Below are positions 24,801-33,228 of a stretch of 64,000 nt of DNA, in pieces. Both the position numbers and the translations under genes were made by a program. The stretch's first letter is position 1. Each line of letters starts with the position of its first letter. Source of the DNA: Pilimelia columellifera (lineage in GTDB: Bacteria > Actinomycetota > Actinomycetes > Mycobacteriales > Micromonosporaceae); contig NZ_BAAARY010000015.1 in assembly GCF_039532605.1 (NCBI RefSeq), positions 1 to 64,000 of the forward strand, in the 5' to 3' direction. The notes under the pieces are model-generated. The model did no database searches. It saw only the letters and a program-made list of their open reading frames with translations, and was not told the DNA's origin.

Positions 24801-26177
24801 TCAGCGACGGGTCGCGTACGGCTTGGCAGCGTACTTCGCGGCGGCCATGTACGCCGGGTAGTTGAGCTTCCAGAAGTCCTGCATGCACGAGTGCTTCGGG
24901 AAGAATCCGCCACAGGCACCAGTGCCCGGGCCGATCTCGATGGTGAGACCGGGGACGCCCAGCTCGCCGTACACCCAGTCGTCGGTGGCGCCGGGGGCGA
25001 AGTAGTTGAGGCCACCATCACCGTGCACGACCTGGTACCGGTTGTGCCTGGCCATTGCGTCCGCGATCGCCTTCAGGCTGTTGTGGTTCGGCGCCAGGTC
25101 GTTGGTCCACCCGTACGGGAAGATGTTCAGCTGCGAGTAGCTGTGCGTGGTGATGAAGACGCCGGTGGTGTCCGCGGTGGCGGGCGCCTTGTCGGCGGCG
25201 GGCTTGGTGTCCCGGTAGATCTTGGACAGGAATTTCTGGATGCCGGCGACCTCGGGGTCGCTGGCCGGGCCGGTGCCCGGGTACGTCTGGCTGCACTTGC
25301 CGCCCTGGTTGACGTCCCAGTGGTAGCTGGAGTTGCGGTTGAGGTCGGTGCCCAACCCGGTGCCTGGGCAGCCGTTCTCCTTGGCGCTCTTGCGCTGCGA
25401 GATCGGGTTGTTCGGGTTGGAAGCGACGATGTCGACGCCGTCCGGGTTGGCGATCGGGATGATCCAGACCTCGGTGGTGTCGAGCAGGCTGGTGACGTCG
25501 GCGGCCTTGCCGTAGTTGGCGACCAGGTGGTCCATGAGCATGTAGGACAGCTCGCCGCTGGCAAGCTCACGCGCGTGCATCTGCGACATGACCGTGAACT
25601 TCGGTTTGCCGGTGTTCTTCAGCTCGCAGTCACCAGCCGCGATTTTGGTGATACAGACGGCCTCGATGTCGTGGCCGCCCTTGCCGACGGTCTTCTTCCA
25701 CGATTGGGCGATGACGTGCTTCCGGGCCAGCGTGGGGTTGGCGCTGACGATCGCCGCGTTGTGGCTCCGGTGACCTTCGACGGTGTGGTACCCGCCGTAG
25801 TAGGTGTCGGCGTTCGCCGCGAACGCGGCCGGGACCGGCTGGTGCAGCGGGGCGAGGTAGGTGACCGACATCCCCTCGGCACGCAGCTTGGCGGCGTCGG
25901 CGTCGGTCCCGACGATCTGGACGCCGTGTTTCATGTCGTCGTGCCCGACGAGGTCGAATAGCCGCTCGTCGAGGCGGTTGGCGAGCAGCGAGTGGTCGAC
26001 GCCGTTGCGGGCCACCAGGTAATAGCCCTGGGGGGCGGACGCCTGGGCCGCGGGGGCCTGCTGGGCGTTGGCGGAGGTCTGGGCGCCGAGCAGGGGCAGC
26101 GCGAGCGCGGCGGCGGTGGCGACGCCGACGGCCGCCAGGGCTCGCCGGCCGGGCCACCGGGAAGACGGAGCGGTCAT
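24801..26177 (-). CDS. Secreted M14 zinc carboxypeptidase
   Basis: 458 residues. Signal peptide 'ALAAVGVATAAALALPLLGA' with cleavage near 'NAQQA', a propeptide-like domain to about residue 130, then an M14 domain. Zinc ligands: His and Glu in 'MHARE' and His in 'THSYSQ'; substrate Arg/Asn in 'TDLNRNS'; catalytic Glu in 'LTIEIGPG'. Two Cys pairs in the C-terminal half suit an extracellular enzyme. It removes C-terminal residues of peptides. Its leader region to the glyS stop (26178-26347) shows no other gene. Confidence 0.92.
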   Translation of the reverse strand: MTAPSSRWPGRRALAAVGVATAAALALPLLGAQTSANAQQAPAAQASAPQGYYLVARNGVDHSLLANRLDERLFDLVGHDDMKHGVQIVGTDADAAKLRAEGMSVTYLAPLHQPVPAAFAANADTYYGGYHTVEGHRSHNAAIVSANPTLARKHVIAQSWKKTVGKGGHDIEAVCITKIAAGDCELKNTGKPKFTVMSQMHARELASGELSYMLMDHLVANYGKAADVTSLLDTTEVWIIPIANPDGVDIVASNPNNPISQRKSAKENGCPGTGLGTDLNRNSSYHWDVNQGGKCSQTYPGTGPASDPEVAGIQKFLSKIYRDTKPAADKAPATADTTGVFITTHSYSQLNIFPYGWTNDLAPNHNSLKAIADAMARHNRYQVVHGDGGLNYFAPGATDDWVYGELGVPGLTIEIGPGTGACGGFFPKHSCMQDFWKLNYPAYMAAAKYAAKPYATRR

Positions 26178-26347
26178 GTTCGTTCCTCACTCATCAGGCT
26201 GAGGGCGGGGGGAGAGCGGGGGATGCCAGCAGATGACTTCCATCACACCAGCCCGAGCCGAGAAAGTCACGAACTTGAATGCCTCAATGCGTCATCCGGG
26301 GCGGCAACTACGTTTTCCACGTCTTATTTGCCAGGTAAGGCCGCATT

Positions 26348-27727
26348 TCAGCAGCCAGGAAGACGCTCCACCAGATACGACTCGACCCGGTCGAGCGAAA
26401 CGCGCTCCTGGGTCATCGAATCCCGGTGGCGGACGGTGACAGCGTTGTCGTCGAGCGTCTCGAAGTCCACCGTCACGCAGAACGGGGTGCCGATCTCGTC
26501 CTGGCGACGGTAGCGCCGACCGATCGCCTGCGAGTCGTCGAACTCGACCACCCAGCGCCGGCGCAGGGCCGCGGCCAGGTCCTTGGCCTTCGGGGACAGA
26601 TCCGCGTTCCGCGACAGCGGCAGCACCGCCACCTTCACCGGCGCCAGCCGAGGGTCGAAGCGCATGACCGTCCGCTTGTCCACGCCGCCCTTGGTGTTCG
26701 GGGCCTCGTCAACGTCGTACGCCTCCATCATGAAGGCGAGCACCGCGCGGGTGAGGCCCGCCGCCGGCTCGATGACGTACGGCACCCAGCGCTCGTTCTT
26801 CTCCTGGTCGAAGTAGGACAGGTCGACGCCGGAGTGCTTGCCGTGCGTGGTGAGGTCATAGTCGGTGCGGTTGGCCACGCCCTCCAGCTCGGAGAACTCC
26901 GTGCCGCCGAACTGGAACCGGTACTCGATGTCCACGGTGCGCTTGGAGTAGTGCGACAGCTTCTCCGCCGGGTGCTCGTAACGGCGCAGGTTCGCCTCGC
27001 TGAGGCCCAGGTCGAGGTACCAGTCCCAGCGCTGCTGCAACCAGTACTCGTGCCACTGCTCGTCCTCGCCCGGCGCGACGAAGAACTCCATCTCCATCTG
27101 CTCGAACTCGCGGGTCCGGAAAATGAAGTTGCCCGGAGTGATCTCGTTCCGGAACGACTTGCCGACCTGGGCGATGCCGAACGGGGGCTTCTTGCGCGCC
27201 GACGTCATGACGTTGGCAAAGTTGACGAAGATGCCCTGCGCGGTCTCGGGCCGCAGGTAGTGCAGGCCCTCCTCGCTCTCGACCGGGCCCAGGTAGGTCT
27301 TCATGAGACCGTTGAACAGCTTCGGCTCGGTGAAGGTGCCCTTGTTGCCGCAGTTGGCGCAGTTCAACTCCGACAACGACGCCGGCGGACGGCCGTGCTT
27401 GGCCTGGTACGCCTCTTCGAGGTGGTCGGCCCGGTAACGCTTGTGGCACGACTGGCACTCGGTTAGCGGGTCGACGAACGCCTCAAGGTGGCCAGAGGCC
27501 GCCCACACGTCACGGGCCAGGATGACCGAGGAGTCCAGGCCGACGACGTCGTCGCGCTGCTGGACCGTAGCGCGCCACCACTGGCGGCGCACGTTCTCCT
27601 TGAGCTCGACGCCCAGCGGGCCGTAGTCCCAGGCCGATCGGGTGCCGCCATAGATCTCGCTGGACGGGAAGACGAAGCCACGGCGCTTGGCGAGGCTGAC
27701 GATGGCGTCGATACGGTCTGCTGACAT
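26348..27727 (-). CDS. glyS: Glycyl-tRNA synthetase, single-subunit type
   Basis: 459 residues, the alpha2-type class II enzyme that charges tRNA-Gly. Motif 2 and active-site loops are seen in 'LRPETAQGIFVNF', 'GKSFRNEITP' and 'EFEQMEMEFF'; motif 3 in 'GLTRAVLAFMMEAY'. A Cys4 zinc-binding insert ('CQSCHKRY' and 'CANCGNKG') is present. The C-terminal 110 residues are the anticodon-binding domain. ATG at 27727 has TAGGAGGA upstream. Essential housekeeping gene. Confidence 0.97.
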   Translation of the reverse strand: MSADRIDAIVSLAKRRGFVFPSSEIYGGTRSAWDYGPLGVELKENVRRQWWRATVQQRDDVVGLDSSVILARDVWAASGHLEAFVDPLTECQSCHKRYRADHLEEAYQAKHGRPPASLSELNCANCGNKGTFTEPKLFNGLMKTYLGPVESEEGLHYLRPETAQGIFVNFANVMTSARKKPPFGIAQVGKSFRNEITPGNFIFRTREFEQMEMEFFVAPGEDEQWHEYWLQQRWDWYLDLGLSEANLRRYEHPAEKLSHYSKRTVDIEYRFQFGGTEFSELEGVANRTDYDLTTHGKHSGVDLSYFDQEKNERWVPYVIEPAAGLTRAVLAFMMEAYDVDEAPNTKGGVDKRTVMRFDPRLAPVKVAVLPLSRNADLSPKAKDLAAALRRRWVVEFDDSQAIGRRYRRQDEIGTPFCVTVDFETLDDNAVTVRHRDSMTQERVSLDRVESYLVERLPGC

Positions 27728-27848
27728 GGGTTCCTCCTACGCCGACTGGCGGTCGGCGGGGACTGCGGTGGGCGGGACGGCTCACCGTAACAAGGCGAGG
27801 GCCGACCACGGCTGACATTTCGCCCCGGTGGGCGGGGGCGCGGTCAGC

Positions 27849-28418
27849 CTATCGGTCGACGCCACAGACCCTGAGCTTGCCGGTCTCGCCATCCTGCTCC
27901 AGCCGGAACCGGAGGGTCTCCGACCGCCCGTCCACGTAGGTGACCTCGACCGGGGCGGCGAGCTCGCCGGTGATGTCGATGTCCTCGACCTCGTACCGAC
28001 GAATCCGCGACTCGGCGGCCTGGCGGCGGGCGAACTCGGCGGCCGTCTCCCGGTCGCGCTCGGACTCGCACTGCGCCTCGTAGGCGTCCTCGTACTCGCC
28101 GTCGCGGAGGCTGCCGAGGTAGTCGCCGACGGCGGCCCGGCCCTGTTCGTTGATCGCGCTCGCCCCGGTGACGGTCAGGCCGACACAGGCCGCCAGGCCG
28201 GCGCCGCAGCACAACAGCAGCGCCGCGCCGGCGATCCCCAGGCCGAGCCCCAGCCGGGCGGAGCCGCCCTCGCCAGGCGGGGCGGGGAACGGCGGAGCCA
28301 CCCCGGGACCGGGCGGCGGGGGCGGCGGTGAGGGGGAGGCCCACTGCCCCGCCGGCGACGGGTGGTAGGCCGGACAGTGCTCAGGCGTCGGCTCGCCCTC
28401 GGTCCCCGCAGCGGTCAT
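27849..28418 (-). CDS. Proline-rich single-TM protein with C-terminal DUF4878-like domain
   Basis: 189 residues. Residues 1-50 are a Pro/Gly-rich cytosolic tail; a TM helix follows at about 55-85 ('LGLGIAGAALLLCCGAGLAACVG'-type, Cys-rich); the outer part (about 90-189) starts 'AAVGDYLGSLRDGEYEDAYEAQC' in style and resembles DUF4878/lumazine-like NTF2-fold domains that follow Pro-rich tails in actinobacteria. Function unknown. Start ATG at 28418. Confidence 0.65.
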   Translation of the reverse strand: MTAAGTEGEPTPEHCPAYHPSPAGQWASPSPPPPPPGPGVAPPFPAPPGEGGSARLGLGLGIAGAALLLCCGAGLAACVGLTVTGASAINEQGRAAVGDYLGSLRDGEYEDAYEAQCESERDRETAAEFARRQAAESRIRRYEVEDIDITGELAAPVEVTYVDGRSETLRFRLEQDGETGKLRVCGVDR

Positions 28419-28442
28419 TGGGCGATCCTAGCGGCGCGGCGC

Positions 28443-28784
28443 TCACCGCCCGGGGTCACCGGCGCGGTCGCTGGCATACGCGACCACCTCGCCCTCGGGG
28501 GTGGCCGAGGCGAGGGTCTCGTACGCGGACGGCTCATCGAGCGACTCGGCCAGCAACGGGGTCGCGTGCATCTTGACGTCGAAGGCGCCCAGCGCCCGTC
28601 GGTAGGCGCCGACGGACTCCCACTCGGTGATCAGGCACCAGTGCCGGGGGTCGTCGAGGGCGCGGGTGAGGCGTCCGCAGCGGTAGCCCGGCCGGCCGGC
28701 GAGCGCCGCCAGCGCCGCGTGTGCGCGCGTTGTGAAGCCAGCGACGGCGGGATCGGCGATGGTGAACCGGTTGACGACGAGCAC
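28443..28784 (-). CDS. Antibiotic biosynthesis monooxygenase (ABM) domain protein
   Basis: 113 residues, a single ferredoxin-like ABM domain. It begins 'LVVNRFTIADP', followed by 'ALAALAGRPGYRCGRLTRAL' and 'WCLITEWESVGAYRRAL', the pattern of dimeric ABM/heme-degrading mono-oxygenases. No heme ligand can be assigned. GTG start at 28784 with a GGAGG six bases before. It may be co-transcribed with the downstream membrane-protein gene 24 bp away. Confidence 0.75.
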   Translation of the reverse strand: MLVVNRFTIADPAVAGFTTRAHAALAALAGRPGYRCGRLTRALDDPRHWCLITEWESVGAYRRALGAFDVKMHATPLLAESLDEPSAYETLASATPEGEVVAYASDRAGDPGR

Positions 28785-29079
28785 GGCGCCTCCTGGGACG
28801 GGTGTGACGGGCCGGGACGGTGTCCCCGGTCAGGTTAAAGGTGCGCCGAACACCGGTCCTCCTCGGCAGCATTGCCTACGAATTGGCGGCGATCTACGCT
28901 CCAGGCGCCGTCAACGCCCTGCTCGTCCTGCCCGCCGCGGCCCCGGGCGGGCTTGCGACGGCGTCCTGTCCTGCGCGGCCGACGGGCGCCCGTGTCATCC
29001 GGCCGGCATTGTTGTCATGCTTGGGACGGCAGCAGTGGGCAAAGCTGCCGTGAGCAAGCGACCCACAGCGATGCGATGT
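28785..29079. other. Intergenic region upstream of zinc operon
   Basis: Between the leftward ABM gene and the rightward znu operon. Apart from the Zur-type box at its right edge there is no convincing gene, hairpin or RNA; short open frames here lack family features. Confidence 0.6.
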
Positions 29080-29094
29080 TGACAATCGTTGTCA
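29080..29094. promoter_or_regulatory. Zur-type operator
   Basis: TGACAA-TCG-TTGTCA, a perfect 6-bp dyad in a Fur-superfamily layout, 22 bp upstream of the znuA start. Actinobacterial Zur boxes have this TGa-A/T-rich centre-TCA shape. Zur is encoded by the last gene of the same operon, predicting autoregulation. Confidence 0.75.
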
Positions 29095-29115
29095 TTGTCA
29101 CGGACAGTAGGAATC

Positions 29116-30045
29116 ATGTGGTATCGATCCCCCCGCACGGCCGCCGCGCTCAGCTGCCTCGCCGTCCTGCTCCCCGTCACCGCCTGCGCCGGCAAGCAGG
29201 TCCAGAGCGACCCCGCGCGGGTTGACGTCGTCGCCGCGTTCTACCCCCTGCAGTTCGTCGCCGAACGGATCGGCGGCGGCCGGGTCACCGTCACCAACCT
29301 CACCAAAGCCGGCGCCGAGCCACACGACCTCGAACTCACGCCGCCGCAGCTTGAGGCCGTGGCCGCCGGCGAGCTGGTCGTCTACCTCAAGGGCTTCCAA
29401 CCCGCCGTCGACGAAGCCGTCAAGCAGGCCAAGGGCAAGCGCCTCAACGTCGCCGAGGCCGTGCCGCTGACCCCCGCCACCCACGAGGACGAGCACGCTG
29501 AGGAGGAAGGCGAGCACGCCGGGGAGGAACTGGGCGTCGACCCGCACCTGTGGCTGGACACCGAACGCTACGGCGCCCTCGCCGCGGCGATCGCCGACCA
29601 GCTCGCCGCCGCCGACCCGGACGGCGCAGCCGACTACCGGGCCCGGTTGCTGGCCTTCCAGAAGGACCTCGCCGGCAGCCACATCAAGTACGAAAAGGGA
29701 CTACGCGACTGCCAGCGTCGGGAGATCTTCACCAATCACGCCGCCTTCGGCTACCTGGCCACCCGCTGGAAACTCAAGCAGATCCCGATCTCCGGGCTCA
29801 GCCCCGACCAGGAGCCGGCACCACGCCGGATGGCCGAGATCGCCGCACAGGCCAAGCAACGCGGCGCCACCACGATCTTCTTCGAGACGCTGGTGAGTCC
29901 CAAGGTCGCCGAAACCGTCGCCCGCAGCAGCGGGGCCAAGACCGCCGTTCTCGACCCCATCGAGGGCGTCACCGGCGACGACGACTACTTCGTCGTCATG
30001 AACCGCAACCTCGCCACCCTCCGCGAAGCGCTGAGCTGCAAGTGA
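29116..30045 (+). CDS. znuA: Zinc ABC transporter substrate-binding lipoprotein
   Basis: 309 residues, cluster A-I metal-binding protein. The ATG at 29116 gives a signal peptide with lipobox 'VTACAG'; an earlier start would lie inside the Zur box. A His/Glu-rich loop (about 127-145, 'THEDEHAEEEGEHAGE') sits after the first lobe, as in ZnuA. Metal ligands: His in 'AEPHDLEL', His in 'DPHLWLD', His in 'TNHAAFGY' and the late Asp/Glu. It binds periplasmic-side Zn and passes it to ZnuBC. Its stop overlaps the znuC start. Confidence 0.92.
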   Translation: MWYRSPRTAAALSCLAVLLPVTACAGKQVQSDPARVDVVAAFYPLQFVAERIGGGRVTVTNLTKAGAEPHDLELTPPQLEAVAAGELVVYLKGFQPAVDEAVKQAKGKRLNVAEAVPLTPATHEDEHAEEEGEHAGEELGVDPHLWLDTERYGALAAAIADQLAAADPDGAADYRARLLAFQKDLAGSHIKYEKGLRDCQRREIFTNHAAFGYLATRWKLKQIPISGLSPDQEPAPRRMAEIAAQAKQRGATTIFFETLVSPKVAETVARSSGAKTAVLDPIEGVTGDDDYFVVMNRNLATLREALSCK

Positions 30046-30812
30046 GCCACGCCGACCCGCTGGTCGCCCTCGACGACGTCACCGTCGCCTACGGCGAGCG
30101 TCCGGTGCTCAGCCGCATCCGCGCCACCATCGGCGCTGGCGAGGTCGTCGCGATCATGGGCGCCAACGGGTCGGGCAAGTCGACGCTGATCCGGGCCGCG
30201 CTCGGCCTGGTCCCGGTCAGCGGTGGCCAGATCCGGCTGTTCGGGCAGCCGCTGCGCCGGTTCCGGCAGTGGCGCCGCCTGGGTTACGTCCCGCAGCGGC
30301 TCACCGCCGCCAGCGGGGTGCCGGCGACTGTCGCCGAGGTGGTCGCCGCCGGCCGGCTCGCCCGTCGCGGCATCCTGCGACCGGCCGGGCACGCCGACCG
30401 GGAGGCGGTGACCCGCGCCCTGACAGCCGTCGGCCTGGCCGGCCGGGCCCGTGACCCGGTGTCCACCCTCTCCGGCGGTCAGCAGCAGCGCGTCCTCATC
30501 GCCAGGGCGCTCGCCGGCGAGCCCGAGCTGCTCATCCTCGACGAGCCGACCGCCGGCGTCGACGCCGCCAGCCAGGAGGCGTTCGCCGCCGCTCTCGACG
30601 GTTTCGTCGCCGAGGGCGGCACCGCCATCGTGGTGCTGCACGAGGCCGGGCCGCTGCGCCCGCTGCTCACCCGGGCCATCGTCGTCCACGACCGTCGGAT
30701 CGCCCACGACGGACCGCCGCCGGAGCCGGTGGGCTGGCACGCCCTGCCCGGACACGAACACGTCCACCCGCACGGGCCCGACCACCACGGCGGCGAGGTG
30801 TTCCCCGGGTGA
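30042..30812 (+). CDS. znuC: Zinc ABC transporter ATPase
   Basis: 256 residues; GTG at 30042 in a GTGA overlap with znuA. Walker A 'GANGSGKST', Q-loop 'YVPQRL', signature 'LSGGQQQR', Walker B 'LLILDEPT'. The C-terminus is His-rich ('GHEHVHPHGPDHHGGE'), a common metal-handling tail in ZnuC proteins. It powers zinc import through ZnuB. Confidence 0.92.
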   Translation: MSHADPLVALDDVTVAYGERPVLSRIRATIGAGEVVAIMGANGSGKSTLIRAALGLVPVSGGQIRLFGQPLRRFRQWRRLGYVPQRLTAASGVPATVAEVVAAGRLARRGILRPAGHADREAVTRALTAVGLAGRARDPVSTLSGGQQQRVLIARALAGEPELLILDEPTAGVDAASQEAFAAALDGFVAEGGTAIVVLHEAGPLRPLLTRAIVVHDRRIAHDGPPPEPVGWHALPGHEHVHPHGPDHHGGEVFPG

Positions 30813-31696
30813 GCCTCTACCTCTCCGACCTCATGATCCGGGCGCTGATCGCGGCGGTCATCGTCGGCGTCTCCGCGCCCGCCCTGGGCACCTACCTGGT
30901 CCAGCGGCGCATGTCGATGATCGGGGACGGCATCGGTCACGTCGCCCTCACCGGCGTCGGCCTCGGGCTGCTGCTCAAGACGTCCCCGGTGCTCACCGCC
31001 GTCGTCGTCGCCACGATCTGCGCGGTCGGCATCGAGCTGCTACGTGAACGCGGCCGCACCCCCGGCGACCTGGCTCTGGCCGTGCTGTTCTATGGCGGCA
31101 TCGCCGGCGGGGTCGTCCTGGTCGGGCTCTCCGACGACCGGTCCAACGCCAACCTCACCTCCTACCTGTTCGGATCGTTGGGCACCGCCACCGACGCCGA
31201 GCTGGCCGCGATGGCCGGCGTCGGGGCGCTGCTGGTGGCGCTGATGCTGCTGCTACGTCCGGCCCTGTTCGCCGTCTGCCACGACGAGGAGTACGCCCGC
31301 GTCTCCGGCCTGCCGGTGCGGGCGCTCAACCTGCTGCTCGCCGCGACGACCGCCGCGACGATCACCGTCGCCATGCGCACCGTGGGCCTGCTGCTGGTCA
31401 GCGCGCTCATGGTCATCCCGGTGGGCGCCGCCCAGCAGCTCACCCGTGGGTTCAGGGCCACCCTGCTGGGGGCCATGGGAATCGGTCTGGGCGTCTCCGC
31501 CAGCGGCGTGGCCGTGTCCTGGCAGCTCTATACGGCTCCCGGCGCCACCATCGTGGTGCTCGCCGTCGCGCTGTTCGTCATCACCGCTGTGGCGGCCGGC
31601 GCCCTACGGGCGCTGCGCCGTCGGGCGGCAGCGCGGGCGCCGGCCAGCGGCGAGCCCAGCGGTGAGCCGGCTGACGTGCGGCTGAGTCATGGCTGA
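30809..31696 (+). CDS. znuB: Zinc ABC transporter permease
   Basis: 295 residues, about eight TM helices of the ABC-3 family, GTG start overlapping the znuC stop (GTGA). The coupling region 'HDEEYARVSGLPVRALNLLL' and 'RRMSMIGDGIGHVALTGVG' are the family's hallmarks. The tail is charged and cytosolic. Third gene of the znuACB-arsR-zur operon. Confidence 0.92.
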   Translation: MSLYLSDLMIRALIAAVIVGVSAPALGTYLVQRRMSMIGDGIGHVALTGVGLGLLLKTSPVLTAVVVATICAVGIELLRERGRTPGDLALAVLFYGGIAGGVVLVGLSDDRSNANLTSYLFGSLGTATDAELAAMAGVGALLVALMLLLRPALFAVCHDEEYARVSGLPVRALNLLLAATTAATITVAMRTVGLLLVSALMVIPVGAAQQLTRGFRATLLGAMGIGLGVSASGVAVSWQLYTAPGATIVVLAVALFVITAVAAGALRALRRRAAARAPASGEPSGEPADVRLSHG

Positions 31697-32090
31697 CGCC
31701 CCCATCCCCCGCCTGCCCCGACCACGCGCCGCCGTGTCAGCGGCGCACGCGGCGTTGGATAGCGTTGCGGCCATGACCCTGGCGAGTGAACCAGTCGAGT
31801 CCGCGACGACCAGCTACGCGGCCGCCGCCGCCCTGCTACGGGCGCTGGCCTCGCCGACCCGGGTCGCCATCGTCATGGAGCTGGCGGCGGCGGACCGCTG
31901 CGTGCACGAGCTGGTCGACGTTGTCGGCGCGCCGCAGCCGCTGGTCTCGCAACACCTGCGGGTGCTACGACGCGCCGGCGTGGTGCGGGGGGCCCGCAGC
32001 GGCCGGGAGATCGCCTATTCACTGGTCGATGACCACGTCGCGCACATCGTGGCGGACGCGGTCAGCCACGCACGGGAGGACCACAGATGA
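31689..32090 (+). CDS. ArsR/SmtB-family zinc sensor-type repressor
   Basis: 133 residues, winged helix 'LASPTRVAIVMEL...HELVDVVGAPQPLVSQHLRVLRRAG'-type (key pieces ALASPTR, PLVSQHLRVLRRAG). The last helix carries D-x-H-x10-H-x2-E ('DDH' ... 'HARE'), exactly the alpha5 zinc site of SmtB/CzrA. Such sensors release DNA when zinc is high. The start at 31689 overlaps znuB; ATG 31773 is an alternative. It overlaps zur by ATGA, so two zinc sensors of different families are made from one mRNA. Confidence 0.85.
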   Translation: MADAPIPRLPRPRAAVSAAHAALDSVAAMTLASEPVESATTSYAAAAALLRALASPTRVAIVMELAAADRCVHELVDVVGAPQPLVSQHLRVLRRAGVVRGARSGREIAYSLVDDHVAHIVADAVSHAREDHR

Positions 32091-32482
32091 ACCCCACCGC
32101 CGTCGGCATCCGCAACACCAGGCAGCGCACCGCCGTGAGCGCCCTGCTCGCCGAAGTGGACGGTTTCCACAGCGCCCAGGAGCTGCACGCCAGGCTCCGC
32201 AGTCGGGGCGACGCGGTCGGGCTGACCACCGTCTACCGGACGTTGCAGAGTCTGGCCGAGGCTGGCGAGATCGACGTCATGCAGATCCCCGGCGGCGAGC
32301 AGCTGTACCGGCGGTGCAGCGAGGGCCACCACCACCATCTGGTGTGCCGGGCCTGCGGGCGCACCGTCGAGGTCGCCGGTCCGGCCGTGGAGAAGTGGTC
32401 CGAGAAGGTCGCCGCCGAACACGGGTTCAGCGACGTCAGCCACACCCTGGAGATCTTCGGCGTGTGCCCCGGCTGCGGCTGA
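32087..32482 (+). CDS. zur: Fur-family zinc uptake regulator Zur
   Basis: 131 residues. Fur HTH 'TRQRTAVSALLAEVDGFHSA' region and 'GLTTVYRTLQSLAEAG', then the regulatory metal site around 'HHHHLVCRAC' and structural zinc CxxC pairs ('CRAC' and the C-terminal 'CPGC'). The His cluster and neighbouring zinc transporter identify Zur rather than Fur. Zn-loaded Zur should bind the box at 29080-29094 and repress the operon. The stop is 8 bp from the convergent TIGR03943-like gene. Confidence 0.9.
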   Translation: MNPTAVGIRNTRQRTAVSALLAEVDGFHSAQELHARLRSRGDAVGLTTVYRTLQSLAEAGEIDVMQIPGGEQLYRRCSEGHHHHLVCRACGRTVEVAGPAVEKWSEKVAAEHGFSDVSHTLEIFGVCPGCG

Positions 32483-32490
32483 TCGCGCGG

Positions 32491-33228
32491 TTACTCGTAG
32501 GGCTGCTTCGGGGGCGCGATCGGCTCCCAGCTCACCACCTGCACGAACGGGATCTGTGCCTGATTCACCGGGTCCTCGGCGACCTTGTCGGTATACGTGC
32601 CGACCACCTGAACCCAGCCGTTGTCCGGTTGGCCGGCCGGTGGGTCGCCGGCCATCCCCAGTTTGATCGGACGGCCGTCGGCAGCGCAGCAGGACAGCAC
32701 CATCCGGGTCAGGTACTGGGTGCCGTCCGGGTTGGCGCTGAGGAATCCGACCATCCTGATCTGGCGTCCCGCCAGGGTCCTGCCCTTGTCGAACACCGAT
32801 CTGGAGGCGTAGTCGGCCAGGCCGATCTCGACCGGGTCACCCTGCGGCAACGGCGGGAAGTCCGACGGCTGGTTCGCGGCGTTGAGGATGCTGCCGGTCT
32901 GGCTGGCCGAGTAGGCGCCCAGCGCCGGCGGGGCGACCAGCAACAGCCCGAGCACCGGCAGGATCAGCAGCCAGCCGACCCGCGGCTCGTGGTGGCCGTG
33001 GTCGTCGTCGCCGTCGCCGGCGCACTCGGGCACCGCCTCGGCGCCATGGCCGGGCCGCAACTCGTAGAGCAGGGTCATCGCCCCGGCGATCACCAGCAGG
33101 ACCCCGGAGGCGATGAGGAACGGACCGAGGGACTCCTTGACGTAACGCAGATGCAGGTCCGACAGGGTCGCCCGGATCAACGCCCCGCCCAGCAGGAGCA
33201 TCACCACGGCCTGTGCGCGCTTGTTCAT
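32491..33228 (-). CDS. TIGR03943-family membrane protein, partner of permease
   Basis: 245 residues. Two TM helices near the N-terminus, a third after a charged His/Asp-rich loop ('DGDDDHGHHEP'), then an extracytoplasmic OB-like domain with 'LSCCAADG'. This is the usual small partner of DUF318/UPF0718 permeases, encoded next to Zur-regulated genes in actinobacteria. ATG at 33228 overlaps the permease stop by one base. Probably moves or traffics metal with its partner; substrate not proven. Confidence 0.78.
   Translation of the reverse strand: MNKRAQAVVMLLLGGALIRATLSDLHLRYVKESLGPFLIASGVLLVIAGAMTLLYELRPGHGAEAVPECAGDGDDDHGHHEPRVGWLLILPVLGLLLVAPPALGAYSASQTGSILNAANQPSDFPPLPQGDPVEIGLADYASRSVFDKGRTLAGRQIRMVGFLSANPDGTQYLTRMVLSCCAADGRPIKLGMAGDPPAGQPDNGWVQVVGTYTDKVAEDPVNQAQIPFVQVVSWEPIAPPKQPYE

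Noticed and set aside
28820..29053. Small rightward open frame before znuA
   Set aside because: No RBS, no conserved feature, odd composition.
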